Assembly (NCBI GenBank): GCA_949948715.1
Contig: CATLGW010000006.1
Span: 1-64,000, forward strand
Direction: 5' to 3'
From: an uncultured Lachnospiraceae bacterium
GTDB lineage: Bacteria > Bacillota > Clostridia > Lachnospirales > Lachnospiraceae
Length of the DNA stretch: 64,000 bases
Positions 53,629 to 61,411 of this stretch are shown here, piece after piece. Both the position numbers and the translations under genes were made by a program. Each line of letters starts with the position of its first letter. Position 1 is the stretch's first letter. The notes beneath the pieces were generated by a model. It saw only the letters and a program-made list of their open reading frames with translations. It was not told where the DNA came from and searched no databases.

Positions 53629-55185
53629 GTGGATCTGATCAAGAAAAACATACATATGGATCGCGTCCGTGCCGAGGCGGTCAGTCAGATCACCCTGGAG
53701 GACGATATGAATATCCCCGAGAGTAAGCCGGATGTGAGTTCGCTCAATCTGGAGAAGGGCTGTATCGTCATTGAGGAGGTCAGGCCGGGGACGGATATGG
53801 TGATGATAAAGGGGAATCTGTCCTTCGCTATTTTGTATCACACGGCGGAGGAGGGAAGCAGTCTGGTGCTTTTGGAGGGGAGGCTTCCCTTTGAGGAGCG
53901 CATCAATATCCAGGGGGTCACGGCGGCGGACACGGTGGATGTGGGCGGAGACGTGGAGGATCTGACGGTGGGGCTGATCAACAGCCGAAAGCTGAGCATA
54001 CAGTGTCTGGTGACCTTTCATGCCCAGGTGGATGAGATATATGACGAGGAGGCTCCCATCGGTATCGCGGGCTCGGAGGAGGTGGAGTACCGCAGGCTGC
54101 CCATGACGCTGGCGCAGATCGCCATCAGCAAGAACGATATCTTCCGGCTCAAGGAGGAAGTGACCCTCCCGGGGAGTTATCCCAACATCTTTCAGATTCT
54201 GTGGAATACCGTCTCTCTGGGGGACGTGGAGTTCAAGGTGATGGAGGAAAAGCTCACCGTCCAGGGGGATGTGCATCTGTTTGTGCTCTACGAGGGGGAG
54301 GGGGAGGAGCATCCCGTCCGCTCCTTTGAGACTACTCTGCCCTTCAGCGGCGTGCTGGAATGCCACGGCTGCAGGGAGGGAATGCTGCCGGATATCCGCT
54401 ACAGCGTGGGCTCCCAGGAGCTGGCGGTGCGCCCCGATCTGGACGGGGAGGAGCGCACCATCGGCATGGAGCTGACGCTGGATATTGTCATCCGCGTCTA
54501 TGAGGAGGAGGAAGTGGAACTTCTGACCGATCTCTACGGCGTGTCCAAGGAGGTGGGGACCGTCACCCACAATGCCAATCTGCGCAGGCTGCTCTCCAAG
54601 GTCACGGGAAAGACGAAGGTGACGGACCACATGAGGATTGAGAGCGGCGGCGCGGGCATATTGCAGCTTCTCCACAGCGAGGGAAGGGTTTCCCTGGATC
54701 ATCAGGAGGTGGTGGAGAACGGCATTCTGCTGCAGGGAAGCCTTTCGGTGAAAGTCATGTATATCACCGGGGACGACGAGGCGCCCTATGCCGGAGCCCA
54801 GGCTCTGCTGCCCTATCAGTATCTGTTGGATGTACCGGGCATCTCGGCCCAGGATTTGGGAAAGGTGAGAGGCGATGTGGAGCAGCTCCAGGTGACCATG
54901 CTGGACGGCGAGGAGATGGATGTGAAGGCGGTGATCTGTTTCTCCACCACCGTGTTCCAGAATGTGCCAGTGGAGCTGATCACCCAGGTGACGGTGTCCG
55001 AACTGGATACGGAGAAGCTGGGAAATCTGCCGGGGATGGTGATCTATATCGTAAAGGACGGGGATAACCTGTGGAATATCGGCAAGAAATATTATGTCCC
55101 CGTGGATAACCTGCGGCAGATCAACGAGCTTTCAAGCGACGAGCTGAAGGCGGGACAGAAGCTTCTGGTGGTGAAGGGACGATAG
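53629..55185 (+). CDS. DUF3794 (SPOCS) and LysM protein, spore-associated
   Basis: 518 residues. The bulk consists of DUF3794/SPOCS repeats, apparently three (strand-rich units beginning near 30, 175 and 335, each with a 'LEGRLPF/FETTLPFSG/ALLPYQYL' type strand). A C-terminal LysM (IVKDGDNLWNIGKKYYV, about 473-516) binds peptidoglycan or cortex. This architecture is typical of sporulating Firmicutes. GTG start, GGGAGG ribosome site. A strong terminator lies downstream. Confidence 0.9.
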   Translation: MDLIKKNIHMDRVRAEAVSQITLEDDMNIPESKPDVSSLNLEKGCIVIEEVRPGTDMVMIKGNLSFAILYHTAEEGSSLVLLEGRLPFEERINIQGVTAADTVDVGGDVEDLTVGLINSRKLSIQCLVTFHAQVDEIYDEEAPIGIAGSEEVEYRRLPMTLAQIAISKNDIFRLKEEVTLPGSYPNIFQILWNTVSLGDVEFKVMEEKLTVQGDVHLFVLYEGEGEEHPVRSFETTLPFSGVLECHGCREGMLPDIRYSVGSQELAVRPDLDGEERTIGMELTLDIVIRVYEEEEVELLTDLYGVSKEVGTVTHNANLRRLLSKVTGKTKVTDHMRIESGGAGILQLLHSEGRVSLDHQEVVENGILLQGSLSVKVMYITGDDEAPYAGAQALLPYQYLLDVPGISAQDLGKVRGDVEQLQVTMLDGEEMDVKAVICFSTTVFQNVPVELITQVTVSELDTEKLGNLPGMVIYIVKDGDNLWNIGKKYYVPVDNLRQINELSSDELKAGQKLLVVKGR

Positions 55186-55275
55186 GGAAGAGGAGACAAA
55201 GATGGAAACGCCGGCAAAATATTGTGGGGATCGGAATGCCGGCTTGGAAATTACAGTGACAAAATACAGCGACAA

Positions 55276-55312
55276 AAGGGGGCCGCAGGAATTATTCCTG
55301 CGGCCCCCTTTG
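55276..55312. terminator. Strong bidirectional terminator
   Basis: GGGGGCCGCAGGAAT and its complement form a 14-bp stem with T or A flanks, between the DUF3794 gene and the convergent small gene. Confidence 0.85.
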
Positions 55313-55352
55313 TAAGTGCGCTATGTGTATGCCTGCTCAGGAACCGTCGCGA

Positions 55353-55375
55353 AAAACCGTTTCTAAACGGTTCTT
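55353..55375 (-). terminator. Terminator overlapping the stop codon of the sigma-D small gene
   Basis: Minus strand: AACCGTTT, a short loop, AAACGGTT and then T. The stem begins right after the TAA. Confidence 0.6.
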
Positions 55376-56009
55376 ACTGCTCGGTGACGATCCCCGCTTC
55401 CGCAGCCAGGTCGTCAAACTTCTTCATCACGGCATCATAGGTCTGCTGTGAGATTTCGGGAAGCTTGCCGCCCCAGGTCTTCTCTGCCTGAGCGTAGCCC
55501 TTCTTGAACGCGTCGCGCATCTCCTCGATCTTGTCCGGGTCGCCGCCGGTCAATGCGGTGGCAAACTGAACGATACGGTCGGAGGTCTGCTTCACTCCCC
55601 AATATCCGTCCTCTGCGATGTCTGCCTGAGCCTGAGCCTTGGTGGCGGGATCCACGGTAAAGTTGCCGCTTCTCAATACGGACCAGATATCGTTGGCATT
55701 GCCGTAAGCGGTTCCCTGCTTGGAAATCAGCTTCTCCACCAGAGAACGGAGCTGAGAGGACCTTGCCTCGGCGTCTGCCTTTAATTTGTTCACTAAATCC
55801 GTGTTGGGCGTGTAGGTCTTCTTTACGGAATCGGTTTTGTCCTCCTTGGAAGGCTCATAGACAACGCCGGTCTCCGGTTTCGTGGAGGTATTGGTGGAAG
55901 AGGAGGCCTGCTCGGCGTCCTTTTTTTCCTTTTCCTCGTCCACGACGGGAGCGGAATAATTCGTATAAGCTGCTGCACTCTGTGTTGATGTAACTCCGTT
56001 TACATTCAT
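55374..56009 (-). CDS. Small protein under sigma-D control, unknown function
   Basis: 211 residues, no signal or membrane segment. The N-terminal 70 residues are Ser/Thr/Lys-rich and probably disordered, like some flagellar export substrates. The C-terminal 140 residues form helices, with a conserved-looking GYWGVKQTSDRIVQF and a final KKFDDLAAEAG. AGAGGGATATT precedes the ATG. Its promoter at 56085-56112 is of the sigma-D type, so it is probably expressed with late flagellar genes. I know no named family. It is a candidate motility or chemotaxis accessory. Confidence 0.75.
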   Translation of the reverse strand: MNVNGVTSTQSAAAYTNYSAPVVDEEKEKKDAEQASSSTNTSTKPETGVVYEPSKEDKTDSVKKTYTPNTDLVNKLKADAEARSSQLRSLVEKLISKQGTAYGNANDIWSVLRSGNFTVDPATKAQAQADIAEDGYWGVKQTSDRIVQFATALTGGDPDKIEEMRDAFKKGYAQAEKTWGGKLPEISQQTYDAVMKKFDDLAAEAGIVTEQ

Positions 56010-56084
56010 AATATCCCTCTTTTCTGGCGCAGTGCGCCGCTTTCTACCCCTTTCGGGCGCGTCATCCTTGACTATGTGTTATTA

Positions 56085-56112
56085 ATATCGGACAGTTTGC
56101 AGGAAAACTTTA
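56085..56112 (-). promoter_or_regulatory. Sigma-D promoter
   Basis: Minus strand: TAAA, a 16-nt spacer and TCCGATAT; the wider start CTAAAGTTTTCC equals that at 41341. The 5' leader would be about 65 nt. Confidence 0.75.
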
Positions 56113-56163
56113 GGAGAAAAATGGGCGTTTGGTGATGTTTGCTGTGAATTCCCCAATTATTTT

Positions 56164-56475
56164 TTATAAGTGGCTGAGCAGATTCTCGATGTCCTGACGG
56201 ATGTCAGGGCGAATGCATCGGAGTTTTCTGAGGAGCTCCACCTCCTGCGGTGTCGGCATAAAACCGGCCGTGTGTTTGTCCGGAGTCTCCGGCAAACCTA
56301 CCAGGTAGTCGATTGTCACACCGAAAAGTTGTGCAAAGCCCTTTAATGTGTGAATGTCCGGTTCCGCCAATCCGTTTTCGTACTTGTGTATGGATTGCTG
56401 GCTCAGATTAAATCGTTCTGCCAGAGCTTGTTGGCTTAGTCCCATGTCTGTGCGAAGTTTTCTTAAATTGATCAA
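56164..56475 (-). CDS. XRE family repressor (TTG start)
   Basis: 103 residues from TTG 56475, directly behind a near-perfect AAAAGGAGGA; a longer frame to 56604 has no such site. The helix-turn-helix covers about residues 2-60 (MGLSQQALAERFNLSQQSIH, then KYENGLAEPDIHTLKGFAQL), followed by the usual GVTIDYLVGLPE. A C-terminal helix may dimerise. It is divergent from a receiver-like gene, with a 19-bp palindrome between, and is the natural candidate to bind it. Confidence 0.8.
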   Translation of the reverse strand: MINLRKLRTDMGLSQQALAERFNLSQQSIHKYENGLAEPDIHTLKGFAQLFGVTIDYLVGLPETPDKHTAGFMPTPQEVELLRKLRCIRPDIRQDIENLLSHL

Positions 56476-56650
56476 GATTTTCCTCCTTTTGCTTGAACAC
56501 AATGAAACAAAGCCCCCCACATATCCTGGCGCAATCCGTGGGACCGCGCAGGAATGCTTTGTTAGGTTGCCCAAATTTATCGATAGTATTGATGCAAATG
56601 CCATGCCTTTATTGTAAGAATGAGATTCGCTGCTGAATAAAACTTAAAAG

Positions 56651-56669
56651 TAGTTGTTTACAACAACTA
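56651..56669. promoter_or_regulatory. 19-bp palindromic operator candidate
   Basis: TAGTTGTT, TAC, AACAACTA: a perfect inverted repeat. It covers the TTTACA -35 of the plus-strand promoter and so would block it when bound. Confidence 0.65.
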
Positions 56670-56685
56670 ATAATTGTGATAAAAT
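56657..56685 (+). promoter_or_regulatory. Promoter of the receiver-like gene
   Basis: TTTACA, a 17-nt spacer and TAAAAT with TGA ahead (extended -10). The -35 lies inside the palindrome. Confidence 0.65.
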
Positions 56686-56731
56686 AAAATCGAAAGTCTG
56701 AGAAAAATGTCGAAAGCAGGAGATTTTTCCT

Positions 56732-57472
56732 ATGATCATCAAAATTGCCATAGCGGACGAAAACAGAGAGTATGCGGAAAAAATGTTGGACATATTAGAA
56801 GGGTATGAAAAAATCAGTCTGTCGATATACACGGATAAAAGGATTCTGGAGCAGATATTGAACGCAAAACACTTTGATGTGCTTTTGTTTGTCCCCTCTG
56901 TCTTTGACGAACAGACAGGCGGCAGTTTTGTCCTCGCCGGGGGGAAGGGACTGGGGGGAATGGATTCCTTTTTGGGGGAGGATATCAATTGTGTCATGAA
57001 AACCCGGAGTCTGCTTCAAAGTGAAATGGAGCGGTTGTTTTATTTGAGACAATCAGACGGCAGCGGTAACATCTGTGAGATGACGGAGGCGGATTTGAAA
57101 GAATTAGTTAAACGGATTGGGAAAACAGAAATGTTTGACCATTTGATTATAGATATGGAAATCGTCTTGCTTGGCAGGGCAATACGAATCTGTGAGGCGG
57201 CGGAAAAAATTGTTTTGTTGGAGAAAGGGGGAGCCTGTGCCATGAGAAAGCTGGAATGCTTTTTGGCACAGGTATATGTAATAAAGGAGTGCGGGTCCAA
57301 AACGTACCGGGCGTTTCATTGGGACATGGGCAGAGGAAGCAAGACTTCTGCAGAGATTCCCATCATAGGGAAAATTGGCCCGGGGCAGAATTCGGGTGCC
57401 GCTCAATTTGTGACAATGCTGGCTGGTGATGCCGGCGGAAATCGTTTTATGCCATTGTGCGAAGGACAGTGA
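56732..57472 (+). CDS. Receiver-like protein (CpaE/TadZ N-terminal type), no ATPase domain
   Basis: 246 residues. The start (IKIAIADENREYAEKMLDIL) has the fold pattern of a response-regulator receiver as in CpaE/TadZ. The acidic pair is partly kept (ADEN), but the phosphoacceptor position reads LLFVPSVF with no Asp, so it cannot be phosphorylated there. The rest is mixed and does not contain the Walker motif of the CpaE ATPase. AGGAG precedes the ATG. A terminator follows. Probably a regulated adaptor; its partner is unknown. Confidence 0.65.
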   Translation: MIIKIAIADENREYAEKMLDILEGYEKISLSIYTDKRILEQILNAKHFDVLLFVPSVFDEQTGGSFVLAGGKGLGGMDSFLGEDINCVMKTRSLLQSEMERLFYLRQSDGSGNICEMTEADLKELVKRIGKTEMFDHLIIDMEIVLLGRAIRICEAAEKIVLLEKGGACAMRKLECFLAQVYVIKECGSKTYRAFHWDMGRGSKTSAEIPIIGKIGPGQNSGAAQFVTMLAGDAGGNRFMPLCEGQ

Positions 57473-57518
57473 GTTCAGGGAAGAAGATTCAGAGAGTGAC
57501 AAGAGGCCGCGAATACCA

Positions 57519-57553
57519 GAAAGGGAGCAGTTCTTCGGCACTGCTCCCTTTCG
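57519..57553. terminator. Bidirectional terminator
   Basis: GGGAGCAGT, loop TCTTCGGC, ACTGCTCCC with A-rich and T-rich flanks. Serves both the receiver-like gene and the convergent small gene. Confidence 0.8.
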
Positions 57554-57556
57554 ATT

Positions 57557-57787
57557 TCAGTAATGATACTCCCTGGTCTGGTACAAAAACTGCCGGATTT
57601 GGCTGTCGCGCCCGTAGGTTATGGTGTGACACTGGGTGGGGGCGTCTGCTAAACGCTCCACAGATTCATCCAGAACCCGGGCGAAGGTCTCCGCCCCGCC
57701 GTCCCTTTTGATGTGGTACTCGTAGGCACGCTCCTGCTCTCTCCTGGTCTTGCCCACCAGAGGAACCGCCATAACTGAATTCACCAT
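57557..57787 (-). CDS. Small protein, 76 residues, unknown
   Basis: Opens MVNSVMAVPLVGKTRREQER and ends in a Tyr/Arg/His-rich stretch (THTITYGRDSQIRQFLYQTR is close to the end). It ends right before a terminator on its own strand and so looks like a real transcribed unit. The AAGGAG upstream is 13 nt from its ATG, too far for a good site, but a short upstream ORF overlaps its start and may provide translation by coupling. No family recognised. Confidence 0.5.
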   Translation of the reverse strand: MVNSVMAVPLVGKTRREQERAYEYHIKRDGGAETFARVLDESVERLADAPTQCHTITYGRDSQIRQFLYQTREYHY

Positions 57788-57816
57788 AAAAATACCAGTA
57801 ACTCCTTTTGCTGCAT
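57781..57816 (-). CDS. Possible 11-codon leader ORF overlapping the small gene
   Basis: MQQKELLVFLW, with AAGGAGGG directly before it. Its TGA overlaps the next ATG (ATGGTGA), the classic arrangement for coupled translation. A frameshifted N-terminus of the same protein is the alternative. Confidence 0.35.
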   Translation of the reverse strand: MQQKELLVFLW

Positions 57817-57889
57817 ATTCCCTCCTTGGATGCGTATTTCAACAGTGCGTAGTTCTTTGGTACTATATATTTCGGCAGAGAGAGGGGAA

Positions 57890-58042
57890 ATGTTTAGGGA
57901 TAAATTGGAACGAGTAAACAAATTATTTCGGACGATATTTGATTACACTGCGCAATTGCCGCAAGGACTTGCTTGTCATGGCTTCCCACTTATGTTAAGA
58001 TTAGTAAAAGCGCGCAGCATATGGGAGGCGGCGCAGATTTGA
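57890..58042 (+). CDS. Possible small ORF, 50 residues
   Basis: MFRDKLERVNKLFRTIFDYT and about 30 more residues, with AGAGGGGAA before the ATG. No homologue comes to mind. It lies in an A+T-rich gap ahead of ispE and may be spurious. I saw no terminator or RNA gene in the rest of 57817-58095. Confidence 0.25.
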   Translation: MFRDKLERVNKLFRTIFDYTAQLPQGLACHGFPLMLRLVKARSIWEAAQI

Positions 58043-58095
58043 CTGAAAGGCGCGTCTGTTTGAGGCATTGATCTGACGGGGCAGAATGAGAGAAA

Positions 58096-58965
58096 ATGAG
58101 CGATACACAGAATAGAATAGAATTAAAGGCATATGCGAAAATAAACCTGGGCCTGGATGTGACGGGCAGGCTGCCAAACGGCTATCACCTGGTCAGGATG
58201 GTGATGCAGACCGTGGGGATCTGGGACGAGCTTATCTTAGAGCGGGGAGGCTCTGGAATCACCCTCACCTGCGACGCCCCGGGCCTGTCCGTGGGCGGGG
58301 ACAATCTGGTCTGCCGGGCTGTCAGGCTGATAGCAGAGCGGTACGGCATCACCCAGGGGGTGAGGATTCACTTAAAGAAACGTATCCCTGTGGCCGCAGG
58401 GATGGCGGGCGGGAGCGCGGACGCCGCGGCAGCCTTAAAGGGCATGAACCGCCTGTTTGGGCTGAACTGCACCGAAGAAAAGCTGAGGGAGCTAGGGGTT
58501 ATGCTTGGGGCGGATGTGCCCTACTGTATTCTGGGAGGAACGGCTCTGGCGGAGGGCATAGGGGAGAAGCTGACGGCGCTTCCCCCTGCTCCGGACTGCG
58601 CCCTGCTGGTGGCAAAGCCGGACATCGACGTCTCCACCGGGTATGTGTACGGGCAGCTTGACAGATTGGAGAGCTACGCCCATCCCGACATAGACGGCAT
58701 GGTGCGGGCGATAGAGGAGGGCAGCCTCAGGGGGGTGACGGAACGGATGGGAAATGTGCTGGAGGAGGTGACGGCCGCCGCCCACCCGGTTGTTGGGGTA
58801 ATCCGGGAAAGGATGCTTGCCTTGGGCGCGGAGGGCAGTATGATGAGCGGAAGCGGTCCCTCCGTGTTCGGAATTTTTTCCCACAGGGAGCGGGCGGAGG
58901 CCGCCCTGCACAGGATGGAGGAGGAGAAGCTTGGGGGGCAGATGTTCCTGACCCATTTTGTGTAG
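58096..58965 (+). CDS. ispE: 4-diphosphocytidyl-2-C-methyl-D-erythritol kinase
   Basis: 289 residues, GHMP kinase of the non-mevalonate isoprenoid pathway. AYAKINLGLDVTGRLPNGYH at the N-terminus and the ATP loop PVAAGMAGGSADAAAALKGM are diagnostic; MMSGSGPSVFGIF is the third motif. Supplies isoprenoid precursors, including the undecaprenyl carrier used by the surface-sugar genes. The ribosome site is weak (GAGAG). Confidence 0.95.
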   Translation: MSDTQNRIELKAYAKINLGLDVTGRLPNGYHLVRMVMQTVGIWDELILERGGSGITLTCDAPGLSVGGDNLVCRAVRLIAERYGITQGVRIHLKKRIPVAAGMAGGSADAAAALKGMNRLFGLNCTEEKLRELGVMLGADVPYCILGGTALAEGIGEKLTALPPAPDCALLVAKPDIDVSTGYVYGQLDRLESYAHPDIDGMVRAIEEGSLRGVTERMGNVLEEVTAAAHPVVGVIRERMLALGAEGSMMSGSGPSVFGIFSHRERAEAALHRMEEEKLGGQMFLTHFV

Positions 58966-58987
58966 AACGGTGTGAAGGGATGCTTTA

Positions 58988-59005
58988 TGCCGCTTGGGCG
59001 GCGGA
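58988..59005 (+). repeat. 18-bp repeat, copy 2 (leader of the GntR gene)
   Basis: TGCCGCTTGGGCGGCGGA, identical to 31177-31194, with the same downstream purines and ribosome site. Contains the CCGC-TTGG-GCGG hairpin. Confidence 0.6.
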
Positions 59006-59017
59006 ATGCGAGGAATT

Positions 59018-59695
59018 ATGCAGGATAATTTACAGATAAAGATGGATGAGTTTCTGCCCCTTCGGGATGTGGTGTTTAACACACTGCGCCAGGCTATTTT
59101 GACGGGGGAGCTGAAGCCCGGGGAGCGGCTGATGGAGATACGGCTGGCCGACAGGCTGGGAGTCAGCAGAACACCCATCAGGGAGGCTATCAGAAAGCTG
59201 GAGCTGGAAGGGCTGGTGACCATGGTCCCCAGAAAGGGGGCCGAGGTGGCGCAGATTACCGAAAAGAGCATGAACGATGTGCTGGAGGTGAGACGGGCTC
59301 TGGACGCCCTGTGTGCGGAGCTTGCCTGCGACAGGATCACGGAGGAGGAGCTTGTCGGTCTGAAGAGGGCCTGCGATGCCTTCGAACAGGCTGTGAGGAC
59401 GGAGGATGTGAAGGAAATCGCCCGGGCGGACGTGGCGCTCCACGACATTATTGTGCAGGCTACGGGGAACAGCCGGCTGATTCAGCTTGTAAACAATCTG
59501 TCCGAGCAGATGTACCGCTATCGTTTTGAATATATTAAGGACTTCAGCCAGCATGAGAGACTGGTGGAGGAGCATAGAATAATTTACGAGGGCATTATAA
59601 GGAAGGATAAGGAGACGGCTTCCCGGGCCGCGAAGATGCATATAGACAACCAGAAGAGGGCCATTATCAGGCAGATTCGGCTGGAGAGTGAATAA
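59018..59695 (+). CDS. GntR family transcriptional regulator (FadR subfamily)
   Basis: 225 residues. A winged HTH (about 10-75; LRQAILTGELKPGERLMEIR, then LGVSRTPIREAIRKLELEGL) precedes an FCD effector domain with EVRRALDALCAELACDRI and DVALHDIIVQATGN, in which the metal-binding pattern is partly visible (D and H residues). The start is ATG 59018 with GAGGAATT; the frame also reads back to a TTG at 58994. The ligand is unknown. Confidence 0.85.
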   Translation: MQDNLQIKMDEFLPLRDVVFNTLRQAILTGELKPGERLMEIRLADRLGVSRTPIREAIRKLELEGLVTMVPRKGAEVAQITEKSMNDVLEVRRALDALCAELACDRITEEELVGLKRACDAFEQAVRTEDVKEIARADVALHDIIVQATGNSRLIQLVNNLSEQMYRYRFEYIKDFSQHERLVEEHRIIYEGIIRKDKETASRAAKMHIDNQKRAIIRQIRLESE

Positions 59696-59750
59696 AGGGA
59701 GAAAAACGTGCAATACTCTCACCATCAGGAAAAGGGAGAGAGGTTATGGC

Positions 59751-60014
59751 ATGAAGAAGGATTTTCGCATTGTGCTCTGCATCTGCGCCGCCCTGGGGTG
59801 GTGGGGATTTCTGTATCCGGAGCTTGCACTTACTCCGGACACCTATCGTGTGGTGGACGAGGAGGGGGAATCGGCACAGGAGGGGCTGTCGGAGAGCCGG
59901 GTCCCGGAGAGCGCCGCAGATCTTTACTGGGAGATTTTGGGGGCGGACAAAGGCAAGGTGAGATTTCGCAGCAGGCTGTGGGAGCACATTCGGGAAGGAA
60001 AGAAGAATGATTGA
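59751..60014 (+). CDS. Small membrane-anchored or secreted protein
   Basis: 87 residues. A hydrophobic segment at about 6-23 (VLCICAALGWWGFLYPELAL) forms a signal or anchor; a short hydrophilic tail with many Glu and Arg follows. AGAGAGG lies 7 nt before the ATG. Its stop lies 15 nt before the murI start. It is too small to assign. Possibly a murI-linked envelope protein. Confidence 0.6.
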   Translation: MKKDFRIVLCICAALGWWGFLYPELALTPDTYRVVDEEGESAQEGLSESRVPESAADLYWEILGADKGKVRFRSRLWEHIREGKKND

Positions 60015-60028
60015 CAGTGGAGGAGCGT

Positions 60029-60871
60029 ATGAGTCAGGAGTATAGCGGCCGGCTTCAGAAGGAGGCGCCCATCGGCGTGTTCGATTCGGGCATGGGTGGG
60101 CTGACGGTTGTCAGAGAGATAATGCGGCAGTTGCCCAACGAGAAAATTATATATTTCGGAGATACCGCCAGGCTGCCCTACGGCAGCAAGTCCAAGGCTA
60201 CGGTGACCCGGTTTTCCAGGCAGATCGTTAATTTTCTGAACAGCTTCCATGTAAAGACTATTGTGGTGGCCTGCAATACGGCCAGCGCCTATGCCCTGGA
60301 GGATCTGGAGGGGGAGAGCGATATCCCCATGATCGGGGTGGTGAAGCCGGGGGCCAAGACGGCGGCGGAGACCACGAAAAACGCCCGGGTGGGCGTGATT
60401 GCCACCGAGGCCACCATCGGCAGTCACATTTATACCGATTACATAAGGGAGCTCAACAGGGATGTGACCATCTATGAGAAGGCCTGTCCCCTGTTTGTTC
60501 CTCTGGTGGAGGAGGGGCTGTGGCAGGACCCGGTGACGGACGAGATTGCCAGGCGGTATCTGAACGAGCTCATTGATATTGACATCGACACGTTGATTCT
60601 GGGCTGCACCCATTATCCGCTGATCCGTTCCACTCTGGGGCGGATTATGGGCGAGAGGGTGACCTTGGTGAATCCGGCGTATGAGACCGCCATAGAGCTG
60701 AGGGAGCTGCTGCTTCTTAAGGGGCTGCTAAACGACGAGGCTCCCAGGCTGGGAGAGAACCGGTATCAGTTCTATGTGAGCGACGGAGCGGATAAATTCA
60801 AAACCTTTGCCAATTCCATCATAAAATACGGGGTTCTTTCCACAAAAACCATCGACATAGAGAGGTATTGA
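60029..60871 (+). CDS. murI: Glutamate racemase
   Basis: 280 residues. Makes D-glutamate for peptidoglycan. Motifs: IGVFDSGMGGLTVVREIM, FGDTARLPYG, the catalytic Cys in VACNTASAYAL and in LGCTHYPLIR. GGAGGAG sits before ATG 60029; a TTG start at 60011 would add six residues. It is close to the preceding small gene and to the DUF1934 gene, suggesting a shared transcript. Confidence 0.95.
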   Translation: MSQEYSGRLQKEAPIGVFDSGMGGLTVVREIMRQLPNEKIIYFGDTARLPYGSKSKATVTRFSRQIVNFLNSFHVKTIVVACNTASAYALEDLEGESDIPMIGVVKPGAKTAAETTKNARVGVIATEATIGSHIYTDYIRELNRDVTIYEKACPLFVPLVEEGLWQDPVTDEIARRYLNELIDIDIDTLILGCTHYPLIRSTLGRIMGERVTLVNPAYETAIELRELLLLKGLLNDEAPRLGENRYQFYVSDGADKFKTFANSIIKYGVLSTKTIDIERY

Positions 60872-60914
60872 CAGGGAAAAGCAGTCTGACTGCGGAAAGG
60901 ACAGGGCGGCCGGT

Positions 60915-61340
60915 ATGCTGGACAGACAGGTGACGCTTTCGATAAAGGGGTTGCAGAACGGGGAGGAGGATTCCCGGGTGGAGACCGTGGTGGACGCGGA
61001 ATACTTTAAAAGGCAGGGAAGTCATTATCTGCTCTATGAGGAGAGGCAGGAGGGCTTTGAGGAGCCTGTAAAGAGCCGGATAAAGCTTAAGGAAAAGGCC
61101 CTGGAGCTGATAAAGAGGGGGCCCCTTAGCGCGCATATGGTCTTTGAGGAGGGAGTGAAGAACCGTACCCGCTATCATGTGCCCTTTGGAGAAATTCTTT
61201 TGGAGGTGGACACAGACAGGGTGACGCTTATGGAAGGGGAGGAGGAACTGCGGGCGGAGGTGGAATACCGCCTGGGGATGGAGGGGGAGCGTTTGGAGGA
61301 CCGGTATATTGAGATCAGGGTTCGAAATCGGAGCTTATAG
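60915..61340 (+). CDS. DUF1934 (calycin-like) protein
   Basis: 141 residues of the DUF1934/YwiB family, a lipocalin-like barrel of unknown role. VTLSIKGLQNGEEDSRVETV, HYLLYEERQEGF and the C-terminal VEYRLGMEGERL fit. Weak ribosome site. A strong bidirectional terminator follows directly. Confidence 0.85.
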   Translation: MLDRQVTLSIKGLQNGEEDSRVETVVDAEYFKRQGSHYLLYEERQEGFEEPVKSRIKLKEKALELIKRGPLSAHMVFEEGVKNRTRYHVPFGEILLEVDTDRVTLMEGEEELRAEVEYRLGMEGERLEDRYIEIRVRNRSL

Positions 61341-61398
61341 AAAGCGGCATCCCTGCGGCGGCGCCCTATCAGGGAGCTGCCGCAGGGATGCCGCTTTG
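61341..61398. terminator. Bidirectional terminator
   Basis: AAAGCGGCATCCCTGCGGC pairs with its complement over 19 bp around a small internal loop, with A and T flanks, between two convergent genes. Confidence 0.9.
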
Positions 61399-61411
61399 GC
61401 GTCCGGAAGCG

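Noticed and set aside
53602..54702. Minus-strand ORF of 366 codons opposite the DUF3794 gene
   Set aside because: Antisense shadow; it has no convincing ribosome site and DUF3794 motifs are clear on the plus strand.
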